From: Candidatus Heimdallarchaeota archaeon
GTDB lineage: Archaea; Asgardarchaeota; Heimdallarchaeia; Heimdallarchaeales; Heimdallarchaeaceae
NCBI GenBank assembly: GCA_016839945.1
Contig: JAEOTE010000007.1
Span: 115,799 to 179,798, forward strand
Length of the DNA: 64,000 bases
Reading direction: 5' to 3'
The notes beneath the pieces were generated by a model that was given only the letters and a program-made list of their open reading frames with translations, was not told the origin of the DNA and made no database searches. Shown here in pieces: positions 10,111 through 17,972 of this stretch; position 1 is the first letter of the stretch; each line of letters opens with the position of its first letter. A program made the translations under genes and the position numbers.

Positions 10111-11812
10111 CACCAAATAATCTTCTTCCCAAAGGCATGAAGAGCTTAACTTTTTTTGTTGCACCATGAGCCAAGGCCGCAGCAATTCTGTCAGTTTCTA
10201 ACCTAAAATCAGTATAATTAACTGCTTCATCTTCTAAAATTTTTGTTAGATTATCTATGATTATTGGTGCAGATCTTACAAAGCGTGATAATCTTGCATG
10301 CTCTCTTCTTCTTCTTTTAGCTCTGCTTAAAAATGTCTTTAGTCTTCTCCCCAACTGCATTAATGCTAATCGTATCTCTTCCTCAATCTCAGGAACAATG
10401 GATATATATTCTTTACTTGTTTCTGGAAAAGGAATCTTAGTACTTACTACTGATACAGCTACAGCTAGAGGATCAGATTGCCTTGTTAACCCATATTCAT
10501 TCCATCTTATTGAAGAAACAGTATGAGAAATAACATCGTTCCCTGCTCCAAATATGAGTGGGATACGATTTGCGTACCTATAAATTATTTTATTATCTTG
10601 AACGGTAGCTCCCTTTACTTGCGAAGCTTCATTTACTCCCCCTCCATAACCTATTGCTACTTCTACAACAAAGGGATGACCAGAATAAGCTTTAGGAGCT
10701 CTTGTTACAGCTTCTACAAATTTAGGTTCCAGTTCTTTTTCTAAACCCCTCCTTAATCTATTCGATCCTAATGGTGATAAAGCAGTACCTTTTGGATCAT
10801 CAAACTGAAATATTCTATCTCTTTTTCTTTTAACATCTTTCGCTTCTTGGTAAGCTTTTACAAAACCTTCATGAACTATTCTTCTGATTTCGTGAGAGGT
10901 AATATCTTTTGGAGATTTGTTTGGATCAATCTCTAAAAGTTGGAAGAAACCTTCTGCTATTTCCTCATTTACTCCCATGAATTGTGTTGCTAGAAATTGC
11001 TTGAGTGTTTTGCTTTGACTTGCAGTTAATTCTGCCTTGAACTGAGTAATATCACACCCCCATGGATGAATTTTAACTGGTTGAGGAGGGGGAGGCATAT
11101 CATCTACAACACTAAGAAAGTCCAGATCTTCATATTCACCTTCTTTATCTGCAGGAACTTTGATTTTAAAACTGGAATAAGGGGTAATAATTGCTAATTG
11201 CTTAAAATATTCTTTTACGCTATTCTTAGCAAGCCTCCATGCTCCTGTAAAAGTGATTGATATTTCTGTTCCAGGTTCTTCAAGATAGTTTGGATCTCCT
11301 GGTAGGTACTCACGTTGTTCCATGATTACAGGTTCGTTCTTTTCAAGATTTATCATTAAATGAAGCTCATGGGTAATATCATCCATAAAGTATCTGCTTC
11401 GTATTTTTGCAGGTAAGTCAACAGATGACATAGAGTATAGCAAACACATTTTTGCTCCTAAACCAAAACGACCTCGTGTTTGAATTACTCCGTATTTTGT
11501 TCCAGTCAATACTCTCCCAAAAAGTTCAGCAATCTGGTGTCCAGGAACTCCTATCCCATTATCTTTACAGGTTAGTTGTAGAAAATCTAGATGCTTTTCT
11601 AATTTTCTGTATTGCGTAACATCAAGCAATTCATTTATTTCTCTGCTGGAAAGTTTTCTTAAGTCTAAATCAATAACAGGATTAATTCCTCTTTTTTCTG
11701 CTGCATCTAGTCCATTCTCAACTAACTCTCTGATACTTGTGAAAACAGCTCTCATTGAATTACCAAAACCAGCAATGGCTCTGTTTTCATTAAAGAAAGC
11801 AGCAGCTGACAT
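1..11812 (-). CDS. Giant topoisomerase VI subunit B-like protein (GHKL ATPase, H2TH and transducer regions) with a very long C-terminal helix-hairpin-helix repeat array; 3' end lies outside the window
   Basis: Reverse-complement translation from ATG at 11812 gives MSAAAFFNENRAIAGFGNSMRAVFTSIRELVENGLDAAEKRG...CKDNGIGVP...TRGRFGLGAKMCLLYSM...GHPFVVEVAIGYGG...RYANRIPLIF...STKIPFPETSKEYISIVPEIEEEIRLALMQLGRRLKTFLSR, matching Top6B motifs. The frame is still open at base 2 (...SVAELHKNNIHTLWDIFAQ). No minus-strand ORF is listed in 1-11812, consistent with one frame open to the edge. An in-frame GTG at 11839 is an alternative start. Confidence 0.93.
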   Translation of the reverse strand, partial: MSAAAFFNENRAIAGFGNSMRAVFTSIRELVENGLDAAEKRGINPVIDLDLRKLSSREINELLDVTQYRKLEKHLDFLQLTCKDNGIGVPGHQIAELFGRVLTGTKYGVIQTRGRFGLGAKMCLLYSMSSVDLPAKIRSRYFMDDITHELHLMINLEKNEPVIMEQREYLPGDPNYLEEPGTEISITFTGAWRLAKNSVKEYFKQLAIITPYSSFKIKVPADKEGEYEDLDFLSVVDDMPPPPQPVKIHPWGCDITQFKAELTASQSKTLKQFLATQFMGVNEEIAEGFFQLLEIDPNKSPKDITSHEIRRIVHEGFVKAYQEAKDVKRKRDRIFQFDDPKGTALSPLGSNRLRRGLEKELEPKFVEAVTRAPKAYSGHPFVVEVAIGYGGGVNEASQVKGATVQDNKIIYRYANRIPLIFGAGNDVISHTVSSIRWNEYGLTRQSDPLAVAVSVVSTKIPFPETSKEYISIVPEIEEEIRLALMQLGRRLKTFLSRAKRRRREHARLSRFVRSAPIIIDNLTKILEDEAVNYTDFRLETDRIAAALAHGATKKVKLFMPLGRRLFGANVWCPSRIQSVLRTNNIESISDFLITPSDNIAKLLELTKQDIYNIKLRTISELDREGMSPSFDPKLFVSRTIERRFTQNEKTIITLKEALYRRWIQNSYHYFATDFNKLQTVTGLLEKLFENKKEQLLHQYLLTKDKTSKAKSEKRKQLLASLTKVDDIKIDTLFPTFEYLKDNSKGLISQDTTIEEFLYQTKLPYSVNYQTEVTAVLVNYLQNIFSQLCDKFPTFSKTNVTKMKPDWTDAYTKNAFHRRKIKTIEDLINAKLDDLVVIKELERNLYNTFLDTLVKSSESIELSKFELISDEILREEETEAIKVLSQKGIKTLTNLISLPTASILKRDYKLIGDLLLKESKHKLISHIRESKKDKDLSHVKVIPKDIEQQLVNLQIFTTTAFLAFPSPQLRKLGLRKKDVERIKKSLGTPIFKWIKHQETLKTAGIVSIEEIFYNPPEAYNLTGEAKRTYLETANLLLTPISFAFPSLRRQSYLLQEIGINCIGRFSIWSNSDLSDVLNISEERVKDLKQSISEEEVKKNRTEFGKSLSLLSNQYPRLVQFIEKHNLTIQDLYSVYPTEKPTLNTGFWENIRHLNQLANMEIIELTQLYPDKFKDLSLLTEALLRLKLRNIVTVRQFLDLIPEIIESELNTAKERKLVIELHNNIKNRTFSETDQFSKEILLISEYDEFVQTLGLPISRISKLTLEDFDKLRNRGITAIHQLFEYTIDELAATLVRSTQETQQLIDVFAIEKKGTHFFEKSGNKYTSLISFEYEESERFSSHEIVSLILSGYDTVDKIFYLAHPLTFSSAVVNWNVIDKFRKLLRSPLTLVTWEKIIKKTVQVEESEETQEIEEVQTRTLTTQQLNILRNNGITKIIDLLVSKSEDIASFLGVDNEEAILLQRNVRISDTGIDLSELGILEPRIVRVLDENNIMTIEDLYFSTSKDKWNEEILPWDVIESFKAILNLSLDHISDMLDPEIIELLEKAKIRTLLGFMLSSPEVLMEKTGIPDERFETIKSALDFSDIFGYFSLPVYFLPSLSFSQTEILRENGIKTISEFILASSQKLSKLIKISPKDAESIITSLTSSSIQAMYEQKGIFAFETQLFDKLEQRLLSKDSIFHFERFQTIQEIFYTIEEQYYFSNPELWIKISAVKKYLTLPLKIFTEISEFSLEVLEQNDIHYVYQLLFIPDIDLKDPVLYRVVSTYSSKIIVMQAFHYFAKLPASVYNSSYFNRVIQEVENKTLSDVITDPKVIKDLTGKDKQYLTDHYNLTLIRSILELPLRITPFFTKIRKARREEYKNVIIGDVFEINLEEHSALSPFFSSLMETDSLNKLIMELAIPIASMGLPRELTLKLSKSSINTLIDFFSLPEKQLSEISGFSQKQIREIKEGLTYTDIVSFRLSQSHLIRPSELIPEKKLDELKDLGITDIETLFYSASLLGISEILQVDVYKKAKELLSGSIRFIGFLSYDEIKRLEYHEINSVIDLALLNRDELFTITQNPIYKEFHALDLISFDELSERRISSAIPLTVCPSIEEDYLEKLLDIGINSVQDFISRMEEIRESRPALVRLDIFREVQLYRSSVAFIGLDNHHVMKLIYSGVGDILSFITEDVSTISLLLNMSEKKVQTYLDKITPSNLMKEVKRKGVELVNFFVLSKGKINSLLKSGKIHVQDLYSSNYQAYPTLSVSGDYMRDFLNACHISIYRISELSSEEKLNLTSEGILRLIDLFNCSDKDLKRALNGSIPKTISSARKGTFTLSKGRTLTLNEPIINLLKSLEFDPTKKAVEDIFGFIPDALLQLSESERIEKISSIAFIEQLVSFLCLNVLALPGFDISSKGVLWNNGIKHVIELLSTNVNTIIGIPKAVAKQIRIFQREFNLSTRMSETFSYYIDHALSFPNKAEEQFMKYGLSSALLLVDFIPHPVFDFGDIEKSLIRIITSNMFKPISWLISNVELNIAQLNILSQSDCNNIVSGLLCLSEKEENHDLHSKIVEVLNSIVIQISPPEWAIKLSDIKIVSDSALIKRLKDEKILYLDELLSLDSKIVEKRELLSEVCPLLLSLKSIPLSYIGNLTSKQIEKLKHNGIRNLYQFLLIPAPLLAKLINVAEEKIRTIKTTIDIKSLEENVKLIGLDLSLFSEITKETKTILSEYGCVSLVQASELNLDLIPIPIEEKKNLVKLISILLTPITLIGKSLKLKDTEIKDLLNSNITTYNDLLAIPQKNWPASFSKLITKQKEEPDYLVKNLKKIDKFGISIEMLGLPKKTATSLLQIGITTVEHLFFVPVSHIVTNSKVKGKEVDDYRSQLSNNISYLSSITKESLDYCYEKGFTTIIEHLIFLNKLPKNIQDEIILSLSLIKGIKEEGFKEPLSELEVDLSNKGYSSYKSILTSPTFKDDEVIFKKITPYLLANLRFLDFDPKDLEKMKSAGVNIIADIFYLSPKVIATTSKVKVTTIQNTIKNFKVDSIVQRIDSVAEQNLKEIFFLSAQDRNYLKSIGIYNLEDLMNNTIYDWLVSEKKIKQIQNKAEEVYNTSVLYYPKINQKNLNEIKSNYLDSGIVTFRDLMKTSDATEKANIVGFLGDYLASKEGIIANYISKDQYIEESDVKELFTKKTKTTKIKSILDLITTLYQKEDSLSDLGLKIEQTFSKPISSLAVLTKADLQILEDKSIYTIGDLIIKPISSWMILSPAKLKDKILEITSSLTYKKIETDVKKKVQLSRVKIFDSETKKEIQKHYSTMDDLIFALNKETFTFSKSLANKIKRILKLPIELLLLPDVTIKSWKNIQNYVKNLEEFYLLTNKELASILLLKQAEVEKIRYSLTSSNFGSHPVIKESKIFSAKDIAILNQRSIKYYSDLFDEEVSLDKIPNYLLDKIKVFEKLVLKDLVSKTEYSLNLLDLAYLSMNLNKISVTKKQREDIQNAINSIFNKGITLMQVLNLESKDQKLDMSDSSIEYLLLLQKHEKELYNKTISKLHSKISKKYNELSYHLKRTIILLQPNRLKVDIISKLPYRSIDELLLEDYNKIKSQIPDPVFLRNLRNISLITLKELEGSLTSIPKDLLSGSNISILKKGFILSVEEALVFNKQAKSKTSSVWKTSDSLKNMVETDLFSLPPVRENKKIYDLMNKMKLQTVFDFLIYCKSLSEIEYETTCTSLLPKLSSTRVERMMSSEQKRLSSFIKDKEILSFLRKEDIRTIGILLEYIESKDPKDYSSEIVKIIEKLRAPMLIFINQPRLLEKFHNEGIIQVIDFVSIPDIRKAISVSLTEQEQAIVKSLQDKMNSQLVNETLKSKSYSVKKIGLFDANIRKLLIKSGYTTIAHLNVSEELIVKTSKLNSIQVSRIKRNLDLPFYYLSDIISDNPQSVAELHKNNIHTLWDIFAQ

Positions 11813-12003
11813 TTTTTTTGTAACTGTATCTTCTGACACGATTGCTACACCTTACATTAAACCTTAAATTAGTTTCTACTATTTTATGATATATGTTATT
11901 TATAACTAGTATGTTTATATTAAACGTATTAGTATTTAAAGATAAATTTTACCGGCAAAAACTCTGAAAAGGAGGAAAGAGGTAAAAAGAAAAATAGAAA
12001 AAG

Positions 12004-15000
12004 TTATTTCTTTTTCAATTTAAATTCTGGAGAAGTTCTATGAAGTACAACTGAAGTTATAGCAAAACCTATTGTAACAAAGAATAATGCACCAAAAGCT
12101 CCTATAGTTCTTGAAGTATCAACTTTATCTATTTCATCCAAGAATTGACCTTTTATGTCATCATAATATACTTCAGTAGCTATAGTTCTGTCATACTGCC
12201 AGAATAGACTACTCATGTCACCAGCAAAACCTGGATTTCCTTGATGCCATGTAGGATATTGATGAACTTTATCAACATGCATTGGATTACTGCCATATTT
12301 TGATGGATTTAGGAGTGAGAACATTTCTACGTGTTGTTCAGCTCTAGAGTTATAGTCTAATCTGTCCTTTCTATCAACAACAGTTCCAGTTTCTCCTTCT
12401 ACTAGCATTTCAAGCTTGTGTTGAGGATCAGTAGTTCTTCCAGGTAAGGAGTTTGTTAAATGCACATCAGAAGGTTTCAAACCCATATTATGCATTTGAT
12501 CCCAAATACCTGTGTAGATAAAGGTTGTATTAATAAAATTAGCTGCGGTCATCCAATAGGTTTGTTCATTGTATGTTTCTTTTACTGGAAAATCAGATTG
12601 ACAGAAGTAATAAAACACTACTTCATCATAGTACAAAGCGTAATCGTTTGCTAGATAAACAAAAGGTCTAAAGAAAGATTCAAACCATTGATTTCGTTCT
12701 CCTCCTTCTATTTGAGGATAACCTATGAATGAATCATATGTTGAATTGTAAACTGCTTCTTCTTGTAAATAAGGCCAATATTCAAATTGAACTTTCGAAT
12801 GGGCATACCAACATTCTAAGTATGTATGAAGCTCATCTTTATTTTCGAGAGTGAATGTTTCTGATACTGGTTCTATTTGGTAGTGGATTAAACCTTCAGA
12901 ATAATCTGCTAGGTAAAGTTCATTTCCATCTGCATAAACTCCATAAGCTTTTCCTAGGTGATCAGATCCATTAAGTCGATAAAGCTCCGATGGAGAGCTT
13001 TTTGATGACACATTAACTACTGTGAGCCCATCTTCTCCTTGTGTTAGGAAAACTTTGGTTGAATCAATGTAGAGATTATTGTAATATGATTCACTTGGAT
13101 CGAAACCATACTTCCCTTCTAGTGTAAGGTCAGCTCCAATACTGAATATAAGTAATCCTTCTACTTCATCAAGTACATAGAGATATGAACCTTCAACCTT
13201 TAAATCAAGGATATTATTAAGTTCAGTGAAGTTTGCTGAATCATAATGCTGATACAGTTCATCAGGTTCGAAAGTCAGGCTGTCTAATCGGACGATATCT
13301 ATTCCATCAGTCCCCAAACCAACATAAGCATTTGTTCCACTTACAGCAATAGATAATGCATCTCCTGAAGTTTCATTAAATGTAGAAAATGTGTTACTTA
13401 GCGTACCATCATCTGAAATCCCTACAGATGTAATACCATACTCCCCATTGGCAATATAAAGATAATAAGTAGGACTAGTGGTGCCAAATAAACCATAATC
13501 AATATCGTGCATATCAGCTCTTCCATAGTTAGTCCATTGTTCCAATTCTTCGATGAATACAGGTTCAGTTGCATTCAGGACTTCTAAACCTCGTTCTCCT
13601 TCAGTTGCATAAATAATAGAGTCAATAACTGTAAGTGAAGTTACTTCTCCTGAATAGTCTCCATATTGTCCTACTGCTAAGAAAAGTGGATGAGTTGTAT
13701 TTACAATTTTAATATCATTTTTACCTTCAATTACATATGCCATTCCGTCTTTAACAAAAACATCCATTGATTTTGATCTCTCAAAAGAAGGAATATTGCC
13801 AATTGCCAAGATTTTACCTACATCTTGAATATTATTTACTCCAGTTCTATGAGCATAATAAAGATCGTTGTTCCAATCGACATCTGTTGATTCAAGAGTT
13901 TGATTAACAATCAGTGGAAACTTTTTATTTCCTAGAAGGACATCTTCAACACCAGTTAACCATTCTAGTGTTGTTCTTCTACAAACGTATGAGATTTGAT
14001 TTTCAAATAACCAGTTGAGTGAAGGTTTTCCTAAGAGGAAATTCATATATTCAGCAAATGATTTTGCATGAGTTTTTTCAATTTCAGTGTCAATACCATA
14101 TATATCTGTTAATAATTGCTCTACATCAACTATTAAATCATCAACAGCTGTATAATCCAACCCTCTAACTAGATCTAAGAAGAATTTAGCAGATCCTTTA
14201 TCACCAGTTAAAATTGAATAATCTTTACCATTATATGTAGCATTGTATAAGATCCTGTAACTTGTTGCTCTGTCAAAATCTAAATCTGGAAAAGCAGGAC
14301 GAACACTAATCCAATTGTGTGGTATGTAAGTTCCTATATCTATTAAATTTTCTTCGTTTGCAAAGGTTTGGTTTAATACAATAGAAGCTAAATCTTGATC
14401 GCTATAACCAAAACTATCTTTAAAACCAAGTAGTTCTTGTTGCAGAAGATAAGAAGCAACATAAGCTTGGAAACCGTATTCGGTTCCATTTCCAAGATGT
14501 TCTAGATAATAAGGCCACATATAATTGAAATTTAAAACATATTCGTTTCCAGTTAATTCTGATGAATCTTGGTTTAAGATATATTGTTTTCTTTTAGTAA
14601 AAACAACATAATCATCTTGTCCCTCTACTGAACTAAATTCTTTAACGGTTTTGTTAATAATAACATCGAATGTTAAATCTCCTTGAACCGTTATGTATCC
14701 TATACGAGCATTATAGTCTACAAATGCTTCCCTATCACTCACATTATAAAAAGTAAAAGTAGCTGTATTATAATATCTTGATTCATTGTTTTGAACTCCC
14801 ATATACATCCAATCTGAAAAATCGTCGGATCCTGTATAGGGTACAATATCATCTTCACTAATTATTCCATAAGCAAAAATTCTTTCAGTAATCTCTGCCA
14901 TGCTGATTTTTGATCTTAAAGGTAGTAAGATACCCATTGCTATTGAAGATCCTAATGTTACAATAATAATCATTGCTCCTAATGCGGTTCTTAATCTAGC

Positions 15001-15006
15001 TTGCAT
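12004..15006 (-). CDS. Secreted/membrane-anchored protein with LVIVD-like beta-propeller repeats, N-terminal TM and C-terminal TM plus basic tail
   Basis: 1000 aa; hydrophobic N-terminus; repeats such as IKIVNTTHPLFLAVGQYGDYSGEVTSLTVIDSIIYATEGERGLEVLNATEP; C-terminal TM followed by HRTSPEFKLKKK. Confidence 0.75.
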   Translation of the reverse strand: MQARLRTALGAMIIIVTLGSSIAMGILLPLRSKISMAEITERIFAYGIISEDDIVPYTGSDDFSDWMYMGVQNNESRYYNTATFTFYNVSDREAFVDYNARIGYITVQGDLTFDVIINKTVKEFSSVEGQDDYVVFTKRKQYILNQDSSELTGNEYVLNFNYMWPYYLEHLGNGTEYGFQAYVASYLLQQELLGFKDSFGYSDQDLASIVLNQTFANEENLIDIGTYIPHNWISVRPAFPDLDFDRATSYRILYNATYNGKDYSILTGDKGSAKFFLDLVRGLDYTAVDDLIVDVEQLLTDIYGIDTEIEKTHAKSFAEYMNFLLGKPSLNWLFENQISYVCRRTTLEWLTGVEDVLLGNKKFPLIVNQTLESTDVDWNNDLYYAHRTGVNNIQDVGKILAIGNIPSFERSKSMDVFVKDGMAYVIEGKNDIKIVNTTHPLFLAVGQYGDYSGEVTSLTVIDSIIYATEGERGLEVLNATEPVFIEELEQWTNYGRADMHDIDYGLFGTTSPTYYLYIANGEYGITSVGISDDGTLSNTFSTFNETSGDALSIAVSGTNAYVGLGTDGIDIVRLDSLTFEPDELYQHYDSANFTELNNILDLKVEGSYLYVLDEVEGLLIFSIGADLTLEGKYGFDPSESYYNNLYIDSTKVFLTQGEDGLTVVNVSSKSSPSELYRLNGSDHLGKAYGVYADGNELYLADYSEGLIHYQIEPVSETFTLENKDELHTYLECWYAHSKVQFEYWPYLQEEAVYNSTYDSFIGYPQIEGGERNQWFESFFRPFVYLANDYALYYDEVVFYYFCQSDFPVKETYNEQTYWMTAANFINTTFIYTGIWDQMHNMGLKPSDVHLTNSLPGRTTDPQHKLEMLVEGETGTVVDRKDRLDYNSRAEQHVEMFSLLNPSKYGSNPMHVDKVHQYPTWHQGNPGFAGDMSSLFWQYDRTIATEVYYDDIKGQFLDEIDKVDTSRTIGAFGALFFVTIGFAITSVVLHRTSPEFKLKKK

Positions 15007-15138
15007 ACTTTATCACGATATCGTCTAATTTATTGTTTCGTCTCACAAGATATATTTAAAGGTAATGACTAGAGCATTACTTCTGAGACTGAATTGAAAG
15101 AAGGAAGATTTGTGCTATTATATATTTTGTGCAATGTA

Positions 15139-16395
15139 TTAATTTTCGCTATTTTCTGCTCTTACTTTAATAAGATAGTTAGGTTTTTCCCATATAACAT
15201 CCAAATCTGAAAGGTCTATGGTTCCCATACTCTCCTCATTTTCACCATAAATTTCTACAAAAATCTTCGAAAACAAATCATATTTACCCAAGATTTGATT
15301 TGGTAACATGTTACTTGTGAAAATTCCTCTAATAAGCGCACCATTTGTTCTCTTAGGAAGGATTGAGAACATTACATCAAGGTTCGAGTAATTTCTTCTA
15401 ATCTTCTGATATTCCTTTGTAATTAATCCTTGGTTACCTGGCTGGATTACTAGGAAACCTCTAGTGGATTGATCCTCTGTTATGAAGTTCCAAGCAAGTT
15501 TATTATTTTCTATTAACTTCGATAATACAGGATTATTGTCATAAACATCGACTGAATATATTAAGCAAGGTCCTTTTGTTTCGTTGAAGATTCTTAGAAA
15601 ATTACTTAAATCTATATGGTAGAACTCTGAGGGTGTTTGTGATGCAATAAGAAGATCTGAAATAATATGAGCCTCTCTATCATATAGTTTAGATTTCAAG
15701 ATATCTAAATCTACATTCGTATTGGCTTTTATTAAGCTATTTTCATCATACAAAATAAAGGGTACATCAATATCTGTTGATTCTTTCATTAACCTATGAA
15801 TGGTTGTAAGAACATTGAATTCTTGGATTATCTCTATCTCATGTGGTGGAATATGAAAAGACAAGATAGGCTGAAGGTTTTTTTCTTTTAGGTATTCAAC
15901 TATTTTAGTTATTAACCCAATAGTAAAAGCATCGTTTTCTACAAATATGAAAATAAGAGAGGTATCTTTAAATTGTTTGTTTAATTCTTGTGTTACTTTT
16001 TCTTTATTCTCCTCAAACCATGCAATTCCTCTTGAAAAAGTATTTTCCAACAATTTCAATGTAGGAGTCTCAAGAAAAGGAATGTTAGCACCTAAATCTT
16101 GTGATAGGTTTGAACGAGAAATCAAAAGTGAGGACGGAAACTTATCTTTAATTTGATTATTCATCGCTTTAAGAATCTCAAACCCATAATTTTCAGTAAA
16201 TATTAAACCAGAGGAGATTTTATTAATCTCAGCTTCTACAAAAAGTGTGTCTGATGATTCGCTTCCAGATAATTGTTTATCTGTCGTTTTGCTTTGTTTT
16301 ATTATTGATTCAAAATTAAAACTATAAAGTGCATTATATTTTTCAGGAGGATCTCCCTCTATTTTTTTTCCTTTTTTTCTGAATAGCGCTTTCAT
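15139..16395 (-). CDS. Divergent protein, candidate degenerate FtsZ/tubulin-superfamily fold
   Basis: 418 aa; the order DTSLIFIFVENDAFTIGLITKIVEYLKEKNLQPILSFHIPPHE...ILYDENSLIKAN...FYHIDLSNFLRIFNETKGPCLIYSV resembles the FtsZ core (glycine-loop region, N-D-L motif, T7 loop) but lacks GGGTGTG. Confidence 0.5.
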   Translation of the reverse strand: MKALFRKKGKKIEGDPPEKYNALYSFNFESIIKQSKTTDKQLSGSESSDTLFVEAEINKISSGLIFTENYGFEILKAMNNQIKDKFPSSLLISRSNLSQDLGANIPFLETPTLKLLENTFSRGIAWFEENKEKVTQELNKQFKDTSLIFIFVENDAFTIGLITKIVEYLKEKNLQPILSFHIPPHEIEIIQEFNVLTTIHRLMKESTDIDVPFILYDENSLIKANTNVDLDILKSKLYDREAHIISDLLIASQTPSEFYHIDLSNFLRIFNETKGPCLIYSVDVYDNNPVLSKLIENNKLAWNFITEDQSTRGFLVIQPGNQGLITKEYQKIRRNYSNLDVMFSILPKRTNGALIRGIFTSNMLPNQILGKYDLFSKIFVEIYGENEESMGTIDLSDLDVIWEKPNYLIKVRAENSEN

Positions 16396-16482
16396 TTTAC
16401 ATCACTTTTTCAAATACAGATATTTCACCTTTCTTTTAAGACTTTTTCATTGATGATTTGGATAAATTGTTTATTCATTAAA

Positions 16483-17907
16483 TTAATGTTTCCCAGCTAA
16501 TGTTTCTTGAACATTGAGAATTTGTATAGTGTTAGTTTTACCAGCTAAACCAACTATGGAACCTGCAACAAGAACAACATTATCTTCAGGATTAATTAAT
16601 TCTTCAGATTGAAGTTTGTGAATAGAGCTATATACAAGTTGTTCATATTCAGTTTCATAATGATGCAAGATAGGCTTAACTCCCCATAATAACCTTGTAG
16701 ATCTCAAAGTTGTTTGAGCTGGAGTTACTACATATATTGGAATTGGAATTCTATTTCTTGAAACCATTCTTGCTGAATAACCTGTTTGAGTTAGTGCGAT
16801 TATTGCTTTGGCAGACATTCTCTTTCCTAAATTCACAGCAGCTTGGCCTGTTTCAAAACCAATTGGATTCTCTTCACTTATCAAATCTGGAACTGTACAA
16901 TTGAAGTTCTTTTCTGCTTCATTAATAATATCTTTCATTACTCTTACTACTTGAAGAGGGTATTTTCCTGTTGCCGTTTCTGAAGACAGCATGAGAGCAT
17001 CAGCTCCATCAAAGACAGCATGTGCAACATCACTAGCTTCTGCTCTTGTTGGTATTGATTCTTTGGTCATAGATTCAAGCATCTGAGTAGCAACTATTAC
17101 AGGTTTGGCATAAGACATTCCTAGATTAATCAGATTTTTCTGAACAACAGGAACTTTAGCAGGACCAACCTCAATAGCTAAATCACCTCGAGCCACCATT
17201 AATCCATTACTATATTTTAAGATCTCTTTGATATTTGTCAATGCATCTTGATGTTCAATTTTTGCAATAAGTGGAATTGGTTTCTTTAATGATGTTTCAA
17301 CAATTTCATTCACTTTCTTCAAGTCATCAATACATCGTACAAAAGAAACAAAAAGGAAATCAGTTTCCAAACTGCATGCTTTTTCTATATCTAAGAGATC
17401 TTTTTCAGTTGGTACATGAATAGATAAATCAGCATCGGGAACGTTAATTCCCTTATGAGAAGAAATTTCCCCACCATCAATAACAACACAATCGATTAGA
17501 TTATTTTCTATTGATTGGACTTTTAGTTTTATAAAACCATCATTTATGAAGATGAATGAACCTTTCTTAACCTCTTCTGGAAGTGATGGATAATTAACTG
17601 GAAGAAGTGTTTTTGTACCAACAATTTTATCTGAAGTTAGTTGAATTCTATCATTTTCAACAAGGTCAAATTTTTCTTCTAATTTACCAAGACGGATTTT
17701 GGGACCACTTATATCAATAGCTATAGCTAAAGAATCACTTAGTTCTCTTAATTTGTTAAAAACTGTTTCATGAGTATTATGGTCACCATGCGAGAAATTT
17801 AATCTTGCAATATCCATCCCCTCAGAAATCAATTGCTGAAGTGTATCTTCTGAACTAGAAGAAGGCCCTATTGTGCAAACTATTTTTGTTAATCTCAAAT
17901 CTATCAA
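16483..17907 (-). CDS. pyk: Pyruvate kinase
   Basis: 474 aa; TKIVCTIGPSS, ARLNFSHGDH, MVARGDLAIEVG, PVIVATQMLESM, PTRAEASDVAHAVFDGADALMLSSETATG. Confidence 0.97.
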   Translation of the reverse strand: MIDLRLTKIVCTIGPSSSSEDTLQQLISEGMDIARLNFSHGDHNTHETVFNKLRELSDSLAIAIDISGPKIRLGKLEEKFDLVENDRIQLTSDKIVGTKTLLPVNYPSLPEEVKKGSFIFINDGFIKLKVQSIENNLIDCVVIDGGEISSHKGINVPDADLSIHVPTEKDLLDIEKACSLETDFLFVSFVRCIDDLKKVNEIVETSLKKPIPLIAKIEHQDALTNIKEILKYSNGLMVARGDLAIEVGPAKVPVVQKNLINLGMSYAKPVIVATQMLESMTKESIPTRAEASDVAHAVFDGADALMLSSETATGKYPLQVVRVMKDIINEAEKNFNCTVPDLISEENPIGFETGQAAVNLGKRMSAKAIIALTQTGYSARMVSRNRIPIPIYVVTPAQTTLRSTRLLWGVKPILHHYETEYEQLVYSSIHKLQSEELINPEDNVVLVAGSIVGLAGKTNTIQILNVQETLAGKH

Positions 17908-17972
17908 AATAAAGTTCTCAATTAGTAATAAAATTCTTCCGCAAAAAGATAGAAAGCATTAAAAATAAGCGA

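Noticed and set aside
525-10744. Plus-strand ORFs of 60-154 aa (e.g. 4560-5024, 10257-10526)
   Set aside because: All lie antisense inside the giant Top6B-like minus-strand gene; translations are low-complexity and family-less, consistent with chance antisense frames.
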